From contig NZ_CP112880.1 in NCBI RefSeq assembly GCF_028747205.1, positions 6,448,001-6,512,000 on the forward strand: a stretch of 64,000 bases of DNA, in the 5' to 3' direction. Source of the stretch: Streptomyces sp. CA-278952. GTDB lineage: Bacteria; Actinomycetota; Actinomycetes; Streptomycetales; Streptomycetaceae. Positions 8,291-18,986 of the stretch are shown here, in pieces. Position 1 is the first letter of the stretch, and every line of letters starts with the position of its first letter. Below the pieces are notes generated by a model, which ran no database searches, was not told where the DNA came from, and saw nothing but the letters and a program-made list of their open reading frames with translations. Both the position numbers and the translations under genes were made by a program.

Positions 8291-8869
8291 GTGACGGTCA
8301 ATATGACCAAGGGTCAGGCCATCAGCCTGCAGAAGAGCGACGGGGGGACCCTGACCGCGGTACGGATGGGGCTCGGCTGGCAGGCGGCTCCGCGCCGTGG
8401 CCTGTTCGGTTCACGCACCCGCGAGGTCGACCTGGACGCCTCGGCGGTGCTCTTCGCCGACAAGCAGCCGGTCGACGTCGTGTTCTTCCGCCACCTCGTC
8501 AGCGACGACGGCTCGGTCAAGCACACCGGTGACAACCTGGTCGGCGGCGCCGGCTCCGGCGGCGACGACGAGGCGATCCTCGTCGACCTCCAGCGCGTTC
8601 CGGTCCACATCGACCAGATCGTCTTCACGGTGAACTCCTTCACCGGGCAGACGTTCCAGGAGGTCCGACACGCCTTCTGCCGCATCGTCGACGAGACCAA
8701 CGGCCAGGAGCTCGCCCGGTACACGCTCGACGGCGGCGGCCAGTACACCGCCCAGATCATGGCGAAGGTGCACCGCGCGGGCAGCGGATGGCAGATGACG
8801 GCCCTCGGGAACCCGGCCAACGGCCGCACCTTCCAGGACCTGATGCCGTCGATCCTCCCGCACCTGTAG
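8291..8869 (+). CDS. terD: TerD-family stress protein
   Basis: 192 aa, the canonical TerD length. The TerD fold shows as the N-terminal KGQAISLQKSDGG, VRMGLGWQ (about residues 25-32), VDLDASAVLF, the calcium-binding acidic stretch around GSGGDDEAILVDL (about 87-99), FTVNSFTGQTF, and the C-terminal WQMTALGNP. TerD proteins are cytosolic, bind calcium and belong to the tellurite-resistance/general stress module. The GTG at 8291 has AGAGGGGA upstream; longer reading would translate the 12-bp repeats. A larger TerD fusion and a TerC protein follow. Confidence 0.93.
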   Translation: MTVNMTKGQAISLQKSDGGTLTAVRMGLGWQAAPRRGLFGSRTREVDLDASAVLFADKQPVDVVFFRHLVSDDGSVKHTGDNLVGGAGSGGDDEAILVDLQRVPVHIDQIVFTVNSFTGQTFQEVRHAFCRIVDETNGQELARYTLDGGGQYTAQIMAKVHRAGSGWQMTALGNPANGRTFQDLMPSILPHL

Positions 8870-8912
8870 GACCCGCACCGGTCCGGCACGGCCGGCACCG
8901 GAACGGCCAGGA

Positions 8913-8946
8913 GCAGCTCCCGTAGGCACCCGCCGCCGGGAGCTGC
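8913..8946 (+). terminator. hairpin terminator after the terD-type gene
   Basis: GCAGCTCCCG (8913-8922) pairs perfectly with CGGGAGCTGC (8937-8946) across a 14-base loop, 43 bases after the stop codon. Confidence 0.6.
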
Positions 8947-8949
8947 CCC

Positions 8950-9120
8950 CACACGGCGGCACGCACAGGCAACAGGGCACACACCCACGTACACGGCCGC
9001 GCACTTGCACGGTCGCACACGGCACGCACCTGCACGGCTCCACACCCGCAGGCGCCTACACGGCCGCACCCGCGCACAGGTCACACACGGAACGGCAGAA
9101 CACGGCACCGCACGGCACCG
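8950..9120 (+). repeat. CAC/GCAC-rich low-complexity tract
   Basis: Dense imperfect repeats of GCAC, ACAC and CGCAC with stretches of alternating purine-pyrimidine sequence between the TerD gene and the TerD-fusion gene. No gene is seen here. Such sequence can favour left-handed or slipped DNA, but no function is shown. Confidence 0.6.
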
Positions 9121-9161
9121 CGCCCCTCGACGCGCGGGCCATCGTCGAGGGGGACAGGGCA

Positions 9162-11144
9162 ATGACGGCCGAACTGGTCCGGGGGCAGAACCACACCTTG
9201 CCCCAGACCCGTCTGGAGATCCGGGTATCGGCGGGCACGCCCGTCGTGGCCGGGGCCACCCTCGGCGACGAACGGGGCACGGTGCGCGGCGTCGAGTGGA
9301 TCGCCCACCCCGGCTCGCCCCAGCTCCCCGGTCTTGAGGTCTCCCAGCAGGCGGCGGCCGATCACCGTCTCGCCGTCGATCTGGAGGCACTGCCCGCAGG
9401 CGCCCACCGGGTCACCGTGCTGCTCGCGCTTCCCGTCGGAGCGGGCGGCCCGGCGCGGTTCGGCGCCGTTCCCGCCCCCTTCGTCGCCGTCACCGGTCTC
9501 GACGGTGCCGAGATCGCCACCTTCACGCTCACCGGCCTGGACGCCGAGTCGGCGGTCAGCGCCCTGGAGCTCTACCGCCGCCAGGACGCCTGGAAGGTCC
9601 GCGCCGTGGGGCAGGGGTACGCCGGCGGGCTCGCCGAGATGCTCGCCGACCAGGGTGTGGCCGAGGCCACCGGACTGGCCGGATCCATTCAGGAGGCCGT
9701 CACCCGGGGCATGGCCCGCTCGGTGGCGCCGCCGCCCCGGACCCAGGAAGGCGACCGCGTACGGCACGCGACGGGCTCCGCGGGCTCCGCGGGCTCCGCG
9801 GACCACCGCCCGCCCCCGTCGCCCCCGGCCCCCGAGCACCCCGAGCCGCTGACCGACCCGGCCACCGCCCCCCAGCCGCACACCGCCCCGGGCCCGGCCC
9901 CCGCAGGATCCGCCGCCGACGGCCCGATCAACTACGCGCACCCGCGGCGGCAGCACGCCGCGCCCCCGCCGCCCCCGCCCACCGCGCCTGCGGCCCAGCC
10001 CGGAGAGGCCGCGCAGCCGGTCGCCGGGGACGCCACCGGCTGGTCGATGGACGAGCGCCTCTACAACCAGATCTGGGGCATGTTCGAGGATCTGGCCCGC
10101 GCCGTCGCCGCTTACCGCAGCGCCGTGGACTTCGCCGAGTCCCGCATGGACCAGGAGCTCGACCGAGCCCTGTCCGACCCGCGCAACCGGATCGGGGGCG
10201 CGGGCGACCGTGCCCGCGAGGGGGCCCGCGCCAAGCGCGACGAGCTGACCTCCCGGGCCCGGGAGGCGCTCGACCGCGATCTGGCCCAGCTGGCAGCCGA
10301 GGCGGCAGTCGTCGAGCCCGCGCTCCCGGCCGCGTACGCCGGCTGGGGCAACCCCGTCTGGCACGCCCACCGCGTCCCCATGGAGATACCGATGGCGCTG
10401 CGCGTCGGCGACCTCCACCTTCCCGAGCGCCCCGACCTGCGCGTACCGCTGCTCGTCCGGCTGCCGCTGGAGCGCGGGATCTGGGTGGACAGCGGACGGA
10501 CGGCGTCCGAGGCGGCCGTCCTGATGGACACGGACCGGCTGCGCCGGCTCGCCGTGGAGACCGCGGTCGCCCACGCGGCGCGGCTGCTCGCGGTGTATCC
10601 ACCCGGTGAGTTCTCGGTGCACGTCATCGACCCGGCGGGCGCCGCGGCCGGCCCGCTCGCCCCGCTGGTCGAGGCGGGCGTCCTCGCCGGGCCGCCCGCC
10701 GCCGGACCCGGGGGAGTGGCCTCGGTCCTCGCCCACCTCACCCGGCGGGTGGACCTGGTGCAGATGGCGGTGCGGGCCGGGGCGGCCGATTCGCTCCCGC
10801 CAGACCTGGACACCGGCGAGCAACTGCTGGTGGTCAACGACTTCCCGCACGGCTTCGACGACCGCGCCGTCACCCAGCTCCGCTATCTCGCCGACGAGGG
10901 CCCCGCGGTCGGGGTGCACCTCCTGATGGTCGCGGACCGGGAGGAGGCGAGTGCGTACGGGCCGGTGCTCGACCCGCTGTGGCGTTCGCTCCTGCGGATC
11001 ACCCCGGTAGCCGACAGCCACCTCGCCGATCCGTGGGTCGGGCATGCCTGGACGTACGAGCCGTTGGCGGTTCCGCCGGGCAGTCGCGTCCTGGAACAGG
11101 TGCTCGCGGCGGTGGCAGCCGCCCGTCGAGCCGCCGGCCGCTGA
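9162..11144 (+). CDS. TerD domain fused to a degenerate FtsK/HerA-like ATPase-fold domain
   Basis: 660 aa. Residues 1-185 form a TerD-like domain with weaker motifs (GVEWIAHPGSPQL, FTLTGLDAESAVSALELYRR). A Pro/Ala/Gly-rich linker covers about 195-285. A helical coiled-coil segment follows at 300-390 (MFEDLARAVAAYRSAVDFAE). The C-terminal 260 residues have the strand order of an FtsK/SpoIIIE-type ATPase: LLVRLPLERGIWVDSG where a Walker A would lie, then VHVIDPAG, then LLVVNDFPHGFD where Walker B would lie. No GxxGxGK[ST] motif is present, so ATP hydrolysis is unlikely. Function is unknown; a role as a scaffold in the TerD/TerC stress complex is inferred from context. Confidence 0.75.
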   Translation: MTAELVRGQNHTLPQTRLEIRVSAGTPVVAGATLGDERGTVRGVEWIAHPGSPQLPGLEVSQQAAADHRLAVDLEALPAGAHRVTVLLALPVGAGGPARFGAVPAPFVAVTGLDGAEIATFTLTGLDAESAVSALELYRRQDAWKVRAVGQGYAGGLAEMLADQGVAEATGLAGSIQEAVTRGMARSVAPPPRTQEGDRVRHATGSAGSAGSADHRPPPSPPAPEHPEPLTDPATAPQPHTAPGPAPAGSAADGPINYAHPRRQHAAPPPPPPTAPAAQPGEAAQPVAGDATGWSMDERLYNQIWGMFEDLARAVAAYRSAVDFAESRMDQELDRALSDPRNRIGGAGDRAREGARAKRDELTSRAREALDRDLAQLAAEAAVVEPALPAAYAGWGNPVWHAHRVPMEIPMALRVGDLHLPERPDLRVPLLVRLPLERGIWVDSGRTASEAAVLMDTDRLRRLAVETAVAHAARLLAVYPPGEFSVHVIDPAGAAAGPLAPLVEAGVLAGPPAAGPGGVASVLAHLTRRVDLVQMAVRAGAADSLPPDLDTGEQLLVVNDFPHGFDDRAVTQLRYLADEGPAVGVHLLMVADREEASAYGPVLDPLWRSLLRITPVADSHLADPWVGHAWTYEPLAVPPGSRVLEQVLAAVAAARRAAGR

Positions 11145-11195
11145 TGCGGTAGCCAGCCCCTCACCTGCGGTTTTGACGAGTTCTTTACCCTTTTC

Positions 11196-11225
11196 TTTAC
11201 CTTTACTTGGTGTTGCCTGTACTGT
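11196..11225 (+). promoter_or_regulatory. promoter of the terC leader
   Basis: TTTACC (11196-11201), an 18-base spacer, and TACTGT (11220-11225) lie just upstream of the riboswitch, placing the transcription start near 11232. The region 11170-11216 is unusually T-rich for this genome. Confidence 0.5.
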
Positions 11226-11231
11226 TCGGGG

Positions 11232-11384
11232 AACGGAGGGGAGTACTCCTTACGCGACGTCCCGTCAATACGGACCGTTATCGGTCCCGGGGCGCCGGTC
11301 CAGGCATGCGTAGCGCGTGCAAGGGTGGAAGAGACCTCCGGCAGCGACGACGCTGACAAGTAGCCGTAGCGAACTGCCGGAGGC
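11232..11384 (+). promoter_or_regulatory. yybP-ykoY manganese riboswitch with RBS-masking expression platform
   Basis: Conserved yybP-ykoY features occur in order: P1 strand CGGAGG (11234-11239) running into the L1 signature GGGGAGTA (11237-11244), CGTCAATACGG (11263-11273), a GGACCG/CGGTCC hairpin (11272-11287), L3 GAGACC (11331-11336) and the closing P1 strand CCTCCG (11335-11340). The closing strand extends into CCTCCGGCAG (11335-11344), which is perfectly complementary to CTGCCGGAGG (11374-11383); that second strand contains the terC ribosome binding site. P1 formation and RBS masking are mutually exclusive, predicting translation ON when manganese is bound. Manganese sensing upstream of TerC-type exporters (alx, yoaB) is known for this class. 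Confidence 0.8.
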
Positions 11385-11387
11385 GCA

Positions 11388-12416
11388 GTGGACGTTTCAT
11401 GGACCGTATGGGTCCTGACCATCGTTGGTCTGTCAACCCTGATCGCCGTCGACTTCTTCATCGGGCGCAAGCCCCATGACGTGTCGACCAAGGAAGCCGG
11501 AATCTGGACCATCGTCTGGATCGCGCTGGCCGTGCTCTTCGGGGCCGGACTCGCGGTCGTCGGTGAGAGCCAGGCCTCCGGCGAGTTCTTCGCAGGATTC
11601 ATCACCGAGAAGTCGCTGAGCGTCGACAACCTCTTCGTCTTCGTCCTGATCATGGCGAAGTTCGCGGTGCCCTCTCAGCTTCAGCAGCGCGTGCTGCTCA
11701 TCGGCGTGCTGATCGCCCTGGTGCTCCGGGCGATCTTCATCGCCGCCGGTGCCGCCGTGATCGCGAACTTCTCGTGGGTGTTCTACATCTTCGGCGCGTT
11801 CCTGATCTACACCGCCTGGAAGCTCATCCAGGAGGCGCGGGCCGACGAGGACGACGACGACTGGGAGGAGAACCGCCTCCTGAAGTCGATCGAGCACCGC
11901 TTCGGTGTCGCCGACAAGTACCACGGCACCAAGCTCTTCATCCGCAACAACGGCAAGCGCGTCATGACCCCGCTCATGGTGGTCATGCTCGCCATCGGTA
12001 TGACCGACGTGCTGTTCGCGGTGGACTCGATCCCGGCGATCTTCGGCCTGACCCAGGACCCGTACATCGTCTTCACCGCCAACGCGTTCGCCCTGATGGG
12101 TCTCCGCCAGCTGTACTTCCTCATCGGCGGTCTGCTGAAGAAGCTGGTCCACCTCAGCTACGGCCTGTCGGTGATCCTCGGCTTCATCGGCGTCAAGCTG
12201 GTGCTGCACGCCCTGCACGAGAACGGGGTGCACGTGCCCGTCGTCTCCATCCCGTTCTCCCTCGCCGTCATCGGCGGCGTCCTGGTGATCACCACGATCA
12301 CCAGCCTCATCGCCAGCAAGAAGATGGCGGCGGCCGAGGCGGAGAAGGCCGAGAAGGACGGGAAGCCGGAGACGGCCGGCCCGTCCGACGAGGAGAGCAA
12401 GAGCATCAACAGCTGA
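11388..12416 (+). CDS. terC: TerC/Alx-family membrane protein, probable Mn(II) exporter
   Basis: 342 aa with eight to nine hydrophobic helices. TerC signatures are EFFAGFITEKSLSVDNLFVFVLIM (about residues 65-88, with the conserved Glu and Asp) and GMTDVLFAVDSIPAIF (about 204-219). A charged cytoplasmic loop (EARADEDDDDWEEN) lies between. Members of the family export manganese or metallate secretory enzymes. The GTG start has GGAGG 4 bases before it, inside the riboswitch expression platform. The acidic C-terminal tail (last 35 residues) is not conserved in the family. Transcription ends at a strong bidirectional hairpin. Confidence 0.92.
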   Translation: MDVSWTVWVLTIVGLSTLIAVDFFIGRKPHDVSTKEAGIWTIVWIALAVLFGAGLAVVGESQASGEFFAGFITEKSLSVDNLFVFVLIMAKFAVPSQLQQRVLLIGVLIALVLRAIFIAAGAAVIANFSWVFYIFGAFLIYTAWKLIQEARADEDDDDWEENRLLKSIEHRFGVADKYHGTKLFIRNNGKRVMTPLMVVMLAIGMTDVLFAVDSIPAIFGLTQDPYIVFTANAFALMGLRQLYFLIGGLLKKLVHLSYGLSVILGFIGVKLVLHALHENGVHVPVVSIPFSLAVIGGVLVITTITSLIASKKMAAAEAEKAEKDGKPETAGPSDEESKSINS

Positions 12417-12452
12417 CCCGGGGCCGCCCCGAGCGGCACAGGGAGACACCGG

Positions 12453-12497
12453 CAGCGGCCGGGGCGGTACGGCGAAAGCCGTCCGCCCCGGCCGCTG
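12453..12497. terminator. bidirectional hairpin terminator between terC and the MBL gene
   Basis: A 20-bp GC-rich stem with one bulged T and a GAAA tetraloop (12474-12477). It lies between the convergent terC and metallo-hydrolase genes and can serve both strands. Confidence 0.85.
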
Positions 12498-12542
12498 CTG
12501 TGTACGCGTACGAGGGATAGGCGCCGGAGAGAGGCGCGCGGC

Positions 12543-13199
12543 CTACCAGCCGCGGGCGCGCCACTCGGGCAGCTGGGGCCGCTCGTCGCCGAGCGTCGTG
12601 TCGTGCCCGTGGCCCGGATAGACCCACGTCTCGTCGGGCAGCCGGTCGAACAGCTTCGTCTCGACGTCGTGCAGAAGGCTCGCGAACGCCTCGGGATCCT
12701 GGAGCGTGTTCCCGACCCCGCCGGGGAAGAGGCAGTCCCCGGTGAACAGATGCGGGGCGCCGTGCGGGTCGTCGTAGACCAGGGCGATGGAGCCCGGGGT
12801 GTGACCGGCCAGATGGCGGGCGGTCAGCCCGACCCGGCCGACGGTGATCGTGTCGCCGTCCTCCACCAGGACGTCGGTCGGGACCGGGATGCCCTCGGCG
12901 TCGTAGCGGCCCGCATACGTCCGGGCGCCGGTGGCCCCGACCACCTGGGCCAGCGCCTGCCAGTGGTCCCCGTGCCGGTGCGTGGTGACGACGGAGGCGA
13001 TCGAGTCGTCACCGATCAGCGCCAGCAGCGTCTCCGGCTCGGCGGCCGCGTCGATCAGCAGCTGCTCGCCGGTCGCCCGGCAGCGCAGCAGATAGGCGTT
13101 GTTGTTCATCTCGCCGACGGCGACCTTGGAGATCATCAGATCCGTCAGTTCGTGCACGCTCGCCGGTCCGCCGACCTTCACCGCTCCGCTGTACGTCAT
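12543..13199 (-). CDS. MBL-fold metallo-hydrolase (glyoxalase II-like)
   Basis: 218 aa. The metal-binding signature THRHGDH (about residues 73-79) is of the HxHxDH type, followed by a His in GHTPGS (about 133), the Asp of FTGDCLFPGGVGN (about 153) and a C-terminal His in VYPGHGHDT (about 195). These are all the ligands of a dinuclear-metal glyoxalase-II-type hydrolase; the substrate is probably a thioester or thiol conjugate. It lies 10 bases downstream of the mycothiol-dependent isomerase family gene, so a mycothiol conjugate is a plausible but unproven substrate. The start is an ATG 7 bases after a TAGGCT -10, indicating a leaderless mRNA. Confidence 0.87.
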   Translation of the reverse strand: MTYSGAVKVGGPASVHELTDLMISKVAVGEMNNNAYLLRCRATGEQLLIDAAAEPETLLALIGDDSIASVVTTHRHGDHWQALAQVVGATGARTYAGRYDAEGIPVPTDVLVEDGDTITVGRVGLTARHLAGHTPGSIALVYDDPHGAPHLFTGDCLFPGGVGNTLQDPEAFASLLHDVETKLFDRLPDETWVYPGHGHDTTLGDERPQLPEWRARGW

Positions 13200-13206
13200 A
13201 CGGCTC

Positions 13207-13212
13207 AGCCTA
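13207..13212 (-). promoter_or_regulatory. -10 hexamer of the MBL gene, overlapping the upstream stop codon
   Basis: TAGGCT on the minus strand, 7 bases before the ATG at 13199. Its first three bases are the TAG stop codon of the upstream isomerase gene. This gives the MBL gene its own leaderless promoter despite the 10-bp spacing. Confidence 0.5.
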
Positions 13213-13899
13213 TAGCGGGGGCAGTGCGGGCAGGGGGCCCCCGGCCACGGTCAGGGCGGCGCCGTCACGGCGGCCGCAGAGCCAGCCCAGCAGCTCGGCG
13301 GCGGGCCCCTGCACCGTCACCAGGGCGCTCGGCGGGCCGCCGCCGGTGCTCCAGGTACGGCCGTCCAGGTCGGTCAGCGCCCTGGCGGGCACCTCCTGGT
13401 TGCCCAGGAAGCGCTCGGTCAGGAAGGCGATCTCCCGCGAAACGAACTCCGCCGGCAGGTCCTCCAGCTCGTAGCCGACGTCCAGGTCGACGTGGTGCAG
13501 CTCCACCTCGACCCAGCGCCGGAAGGGGACGCGGGCCGCGGAGTCCGTCACCCCGTTGCGCAGGGTGACCGTACGGGACCAGTCGGCGTATGCGGCGGCG
13601 ACCGCCAGGAAGCCCTCCGCGCTCTCCCGCAGATCGGTCAGCTGCTCGGCCGCCGGGCGGGGGGCGCCGTCGGCGATGTCGGCGTCCCGGGTTTCGCTGC
13701 TCGCGTACATCGGGAGTCCCCGGAGAACATTTCCGATCGCGTCGGCGTTACGTGACAGGTGGGCCAGAACATGGCCCCGGCTCCATCCGGGCAACCGTGA
13801 CGGCTCGGCGACAGCGGCGTTGTCCAGTTTGCCGACTGCGTCGAGCAGTCGTTCGGTCGCTTCGCGTACAGCTCCCAGGTCGTGCGCATGATCAGTCAT
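13210..13899 (-). CDS. maleylpyruvate isomerase family / DinB-fold mycothiol-dependent enzyme
   Basis: 229 aa. The N-terminal DinB four-helix bundle has the metal-site His of [18 protein letters not shown] (about residues 45-62) and the ELHHVDLD motif (about 137-144) that supplies the remaining metal ligands in MDMPI proteins. The C-terminal region (about 150-229) matches the SCP2-like cap. Family members use mycothiol as cofactor for isomerisation or detoxification; the substrate here is unknown. The ATG at 13899 follows a TAGGCT by 7 bases; a longer upstream start would read through the promoter. Confidence 0.82.
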   Translation of the reverse strand: MTDHAHDLGAVREATERLLDAVGKLDNAAVAEPSRLPGWSRGHVLAHLSRNADAIGNVLRGLPMYASSETRDADIADGAPRPAAEQLTDLRESAEGFLAVAAAYADWSRTVTLRNGVTDSAARVPFRRWVEVELHHVDLDVGYELEDLPAEFVSREIAFLTERFLGNQEVPARALTDLDGRTWSTGGGPPSALVTVQGPAAELLGWLCGRRDGAALTVAGGPLPALPPL

Positions 13900-13906
13900 G
13901 CGGCCG

Positions 13907-13912
13907 AGCCTA
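13907..13912 (-). promoter_or_regulatory. -10 hexamer of the isomerase-family gene
   Basis: TAGGCT on the minus strand, 7 bases before the ATG at 13899. No Shine-Dalgarno sequence is seen, consistent with a leaderless mRNA. Confidence 0.5.
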
Positions 13913-14074
13913 GCTCTGCCACTCATTCGGGTGAAGGAGTCAGAGGGTGGCCGTAAATCGAATGTGCGTGCTATACGCTCGGAATGGAAAGCTTCTCAAA
14001 CCGCTGTGGCGCCCCCCATACCCTGGGAGAGGGGCTCAGTTCCCCCGCTTCTCTCTAGAAAGGTGCGGACCGGC

Positions 14075-17122
<3,048 letters not shown>

Positions 17123-17160
17123 GCGAGGCGCGAGCGGTCGCCCGGACCACCCTCGTCGAC

Positions 17161-17196
17161 GGCGGCGGCCCCCACAGCACGAAGGGGGCCGCCGCC
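17161..17196 (+). terminator. hairpin terminator of uvrA
   Basis: Perfect 13-bp stem GGCGGCGGCCCCC (17161-17173) with its complement at 17184-17196, 10-base loop, 38 bases past the uvrA stop. Confidence 0.8.
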
Positions 17197-17318
17197 GCCC
17201 GTCCGGGCAGGCGCTACGGCCCGGTCGCAGGGCTTCCGATCCCCGCCGGTATCGTCGGTTCTGTCACCGGCACGCACGGCCGCCGTCGCCGCCCGCCCTG
17301 TCCGGCGACGCGGATCCG

Positions 17319-17372
17319 CCGTGATCCACCCCCGAACAACCAGCCCCACCGTGATCCAACCCCGAACGACAA
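17319..17372 (+). repeat. pair of direct repeats upstream of the Rieske gene
   Basis: Two 24-bp copies starting CCGTGATCCA (17319-17342 and 17349-17372), 30 bp apart, differ at a few positions. They sit just before the Rieske gene start and could mark a duplicated regulatory site; no regulator is known. Confidence 0.55.
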
Positions 17373-17387
17373 CCCCGTGGAGTCCGC

Positions 17388-17816
17388 ATGCCCGGCCTGC
17401 CCGCCGCCCGCCGTACCGTGCTGAAGGGCGCCGCGCTCGCCGGCGCCGCCGGGCTGGGAGCGGCCGCCTGCTCCACCGAATCCAAGCTCGGCCACGCCAA
17501 GAACCCCACCCCCACCGCCCCCGTCGACCTCGGGGCCGCCTCCGAGGTGCCCGTCGGCGGGGCCAAGCTCTACCGCGAGCAGCGCGTGGTCGTCGTCTGC
17601 CCGGCGAAGGGCGAGTACAAGGCGTTCAGCGCCCAGTGCACCCACGGCGGCTGTGTCCTGGACAAGGTCGAGGGCACCGAGGGCCACTGCCCCTGCCACG
17701 GCAGCCGCTTCGACATGACCACCGGCAAGCCGGTGAAGGGCCCGGCCACCGTGCCGCTGCCCGCCGTCCCGGTCACCGCCGAGGGCGGAAAGCTCGTCGC
17801 GGGCCCCGAGGCCTGA
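17388..17816 (+). CDS. Tat-exported Rieske [2Fe-2S] lipoprotein
   Basis: 142 aa. The N-terminus has a twin-arginine signal (RRTVLKGAALAGAAG, about residues 8-22) ending in AAAC, a likely lipobox with the lipidated Cys near residue 28. The mature part is a single Rieske domain with CTHGGC (about 84-89) and CPCHGSRF (about 104-111), giving the two Cys and two His ligands. It is a membrane-anchored redox protein outside the cytoplasmic membrane; the electron partner is unknown. It is monocistronic, ending just before a convergent regulator gene with no strong hairpin between. Confidence 0.9.
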   Translation: MPGLPAARRTVLKGAALAGAAGLGAAACSTESKLGHAKNPTPTAPVDLGAASEVPVGGAKLYREQRVVVVCPAKGEYKAFSAQCTHGGCVLDKVEGTEGHCPCHGSRFDMTTGKPVKGPATVPLPAVPVTAEGGKLVAGPEA

Positions 17817-17832
17817 GCCCCGCGAGGAGGAC

Positions 17833-18759
17833 TCACTCCCAGTCCCAGTCGACCCCGATCAGGCCGGGTCGTACCCTCTCCTCCACCAGGTGCACGGTCC
17901 GGTGCCGGCCGGTCAGCGTCAGGTCCTCGCGGGCCCCGCGGGCCGCCCCCGCCGACGCCTGGGCGAACCGGCGGCACCGCACCGGGAGCGCCGCCTCGTC
18001 GAAGCCGACCTGGAGCACGTACTGCCCGCCCCCGAAGGTGAAGCCGCGCACGTACTCTCCGCCGGCCCCGCCCGTACCGTCCTCGAAGCCGTAGCCGAAG
18101 AGGTACGTCTCACCGGACCGCAACCGGGTGTCGAAGAGCAGCTCCGCCACCAGCACCCCCGCGTCCAGGTCCCACCGGACCCGGCCCGTCCGGCAGTTCT
18201 CCAGGGCCCGCACCGTGATCCGCGACGGGTCGCAGCCGGGGTCGCCCCGGTGGACCGCGAGATAGCGGTCGACGCCGTCCCGGTGCGCGCGCACCACGTG
18301 CCGCGACGTGCGGCCCGCCAGCTCGCGCCGCGCCCCGATCCGTACCCGCTCCTGGTGCCCCACGGTGTGCAGGCCGCCGTCCACGGGTGACTCCATCGCC
18401 GCGAGGAGCCGCTCCACCGAGCCCGACGCCTCCATGAGCGACCGGTAGGAACGGGCGGCCGGGCGGTCCCCGTCCGCCGGGGCGTCACCGTCGCGCAGCA
18501 GCCGCAGCAGCGAGTCGTCCGGCAGCGCGAGCACCTCCTCCAGCGCCCGGACGGCCCGCAACGACTCGGCCCGCCGGGGCCGGCGCACCCCCTGCTGCCA
18601 GTAACTGAGACTGGTCACCCCGAGCTTGACGCCCCGGTGCGCCAGATGGTGCTGCACCCGCTGGAGCGGCAGCCCGCGCACCGACAGAGCGGTGCGCAAC
18701 GCCAGATGGAACGGTCCGGTCCGCAGTACCTGCGCCAGTTCGGTCTCGGTCTGCCGCAT
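17833..18759 (-). CDS. XRE-like DNA-binding regulator of unassigned family
   Basis: 308 aa. The N-terminal 80 residues look like a helix-turn-helix of the XRE/Cro type (LALRTALSVRGLPLQRVQHHLAHRG, then SLSYWQQGVRRP and RAVRALEEVLAL). The rest is beta-rich and matches no domain I can name, with repeated CDPSRITVRALENCR and GETYLFGYGFEDGTGG segments. The ATG at 18759 has GGAGG 5 bases upstream; an earlier GTG lies in the palindrome. A perfect 12-bp palindrome GTGAACGTTCAC just upstream could be its operator. It is divergent from the protease and surface-protein pair, which it may control. Confidence 0.6.
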   Translation of the reverse strand: MRQTETELAQVLRTGPFHLALRTALSVRGLPLQRVQHHLAHRGVKLGVTSLSYWQQGVRRPRRAESLRAVRALEEVLALPDDSLLRLLRDGDAPADGDRPAARSYRSLMEASGSVERLLAAMESPVDGGLHTVGHQERVRIGARRELAGRTSRHVVRAHRDGVDRYLAVHRGDPGCDPSRITVRALENCRTGRVRWDLDAGVLVAELLFDTRLRSGETYLFGYGFEDGTGGAGGEYVRGFTFGGGQYVLQVGFDEAALPVRCRRFAQASAGAARGAREDLTLTGRHRTVHLVEERVRPGLIGVDWDWE

Positions 18760-18771
18760 GGCGGGCCTCCG

Positions 18772-18783
18772 GTGAACGTTCAC
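18772..18783. promoter_or_regulatory. perfect palindrome GTGAACGTTCAC, candidate operator
   Basis: A 12-bp perfect inverted repeat 12 bases upstream of the regulator start. The half-site GTTCAC recurs twice in GCCGTTCACAC direct repeats at 18842-18852 and 18862-18872, 20 bp (about two helical turns) apart in the divergent promoter region. Confidence 0.5.
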
Positions 18784-18986
18784 GTGGGGAGTGGCGACAC
18801 CGGCCCCCGGCGGATGCGGGGGAGCAGGTGACCGGGACAGGGCCGTTCACACGGACGCCGTGCCGTTCACACCGTGATGTCACCTCGCATTGAAGCGTGT
18901 TGACCTGCTCCGGACAACGCCGGATGCTCATCGTCAGCGTCCGGACGCGCTCCTCCGATCCCCACCCCCGCATTGGGAGGAACGCC

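Noticed and set aside
4468..8310. 1280-codon minus-strand open frame opposite uvrB
   Set aside because: Shadow of uvrB and neighbours, with Val/Asp/Leu-rich composition typical of antisense reading.
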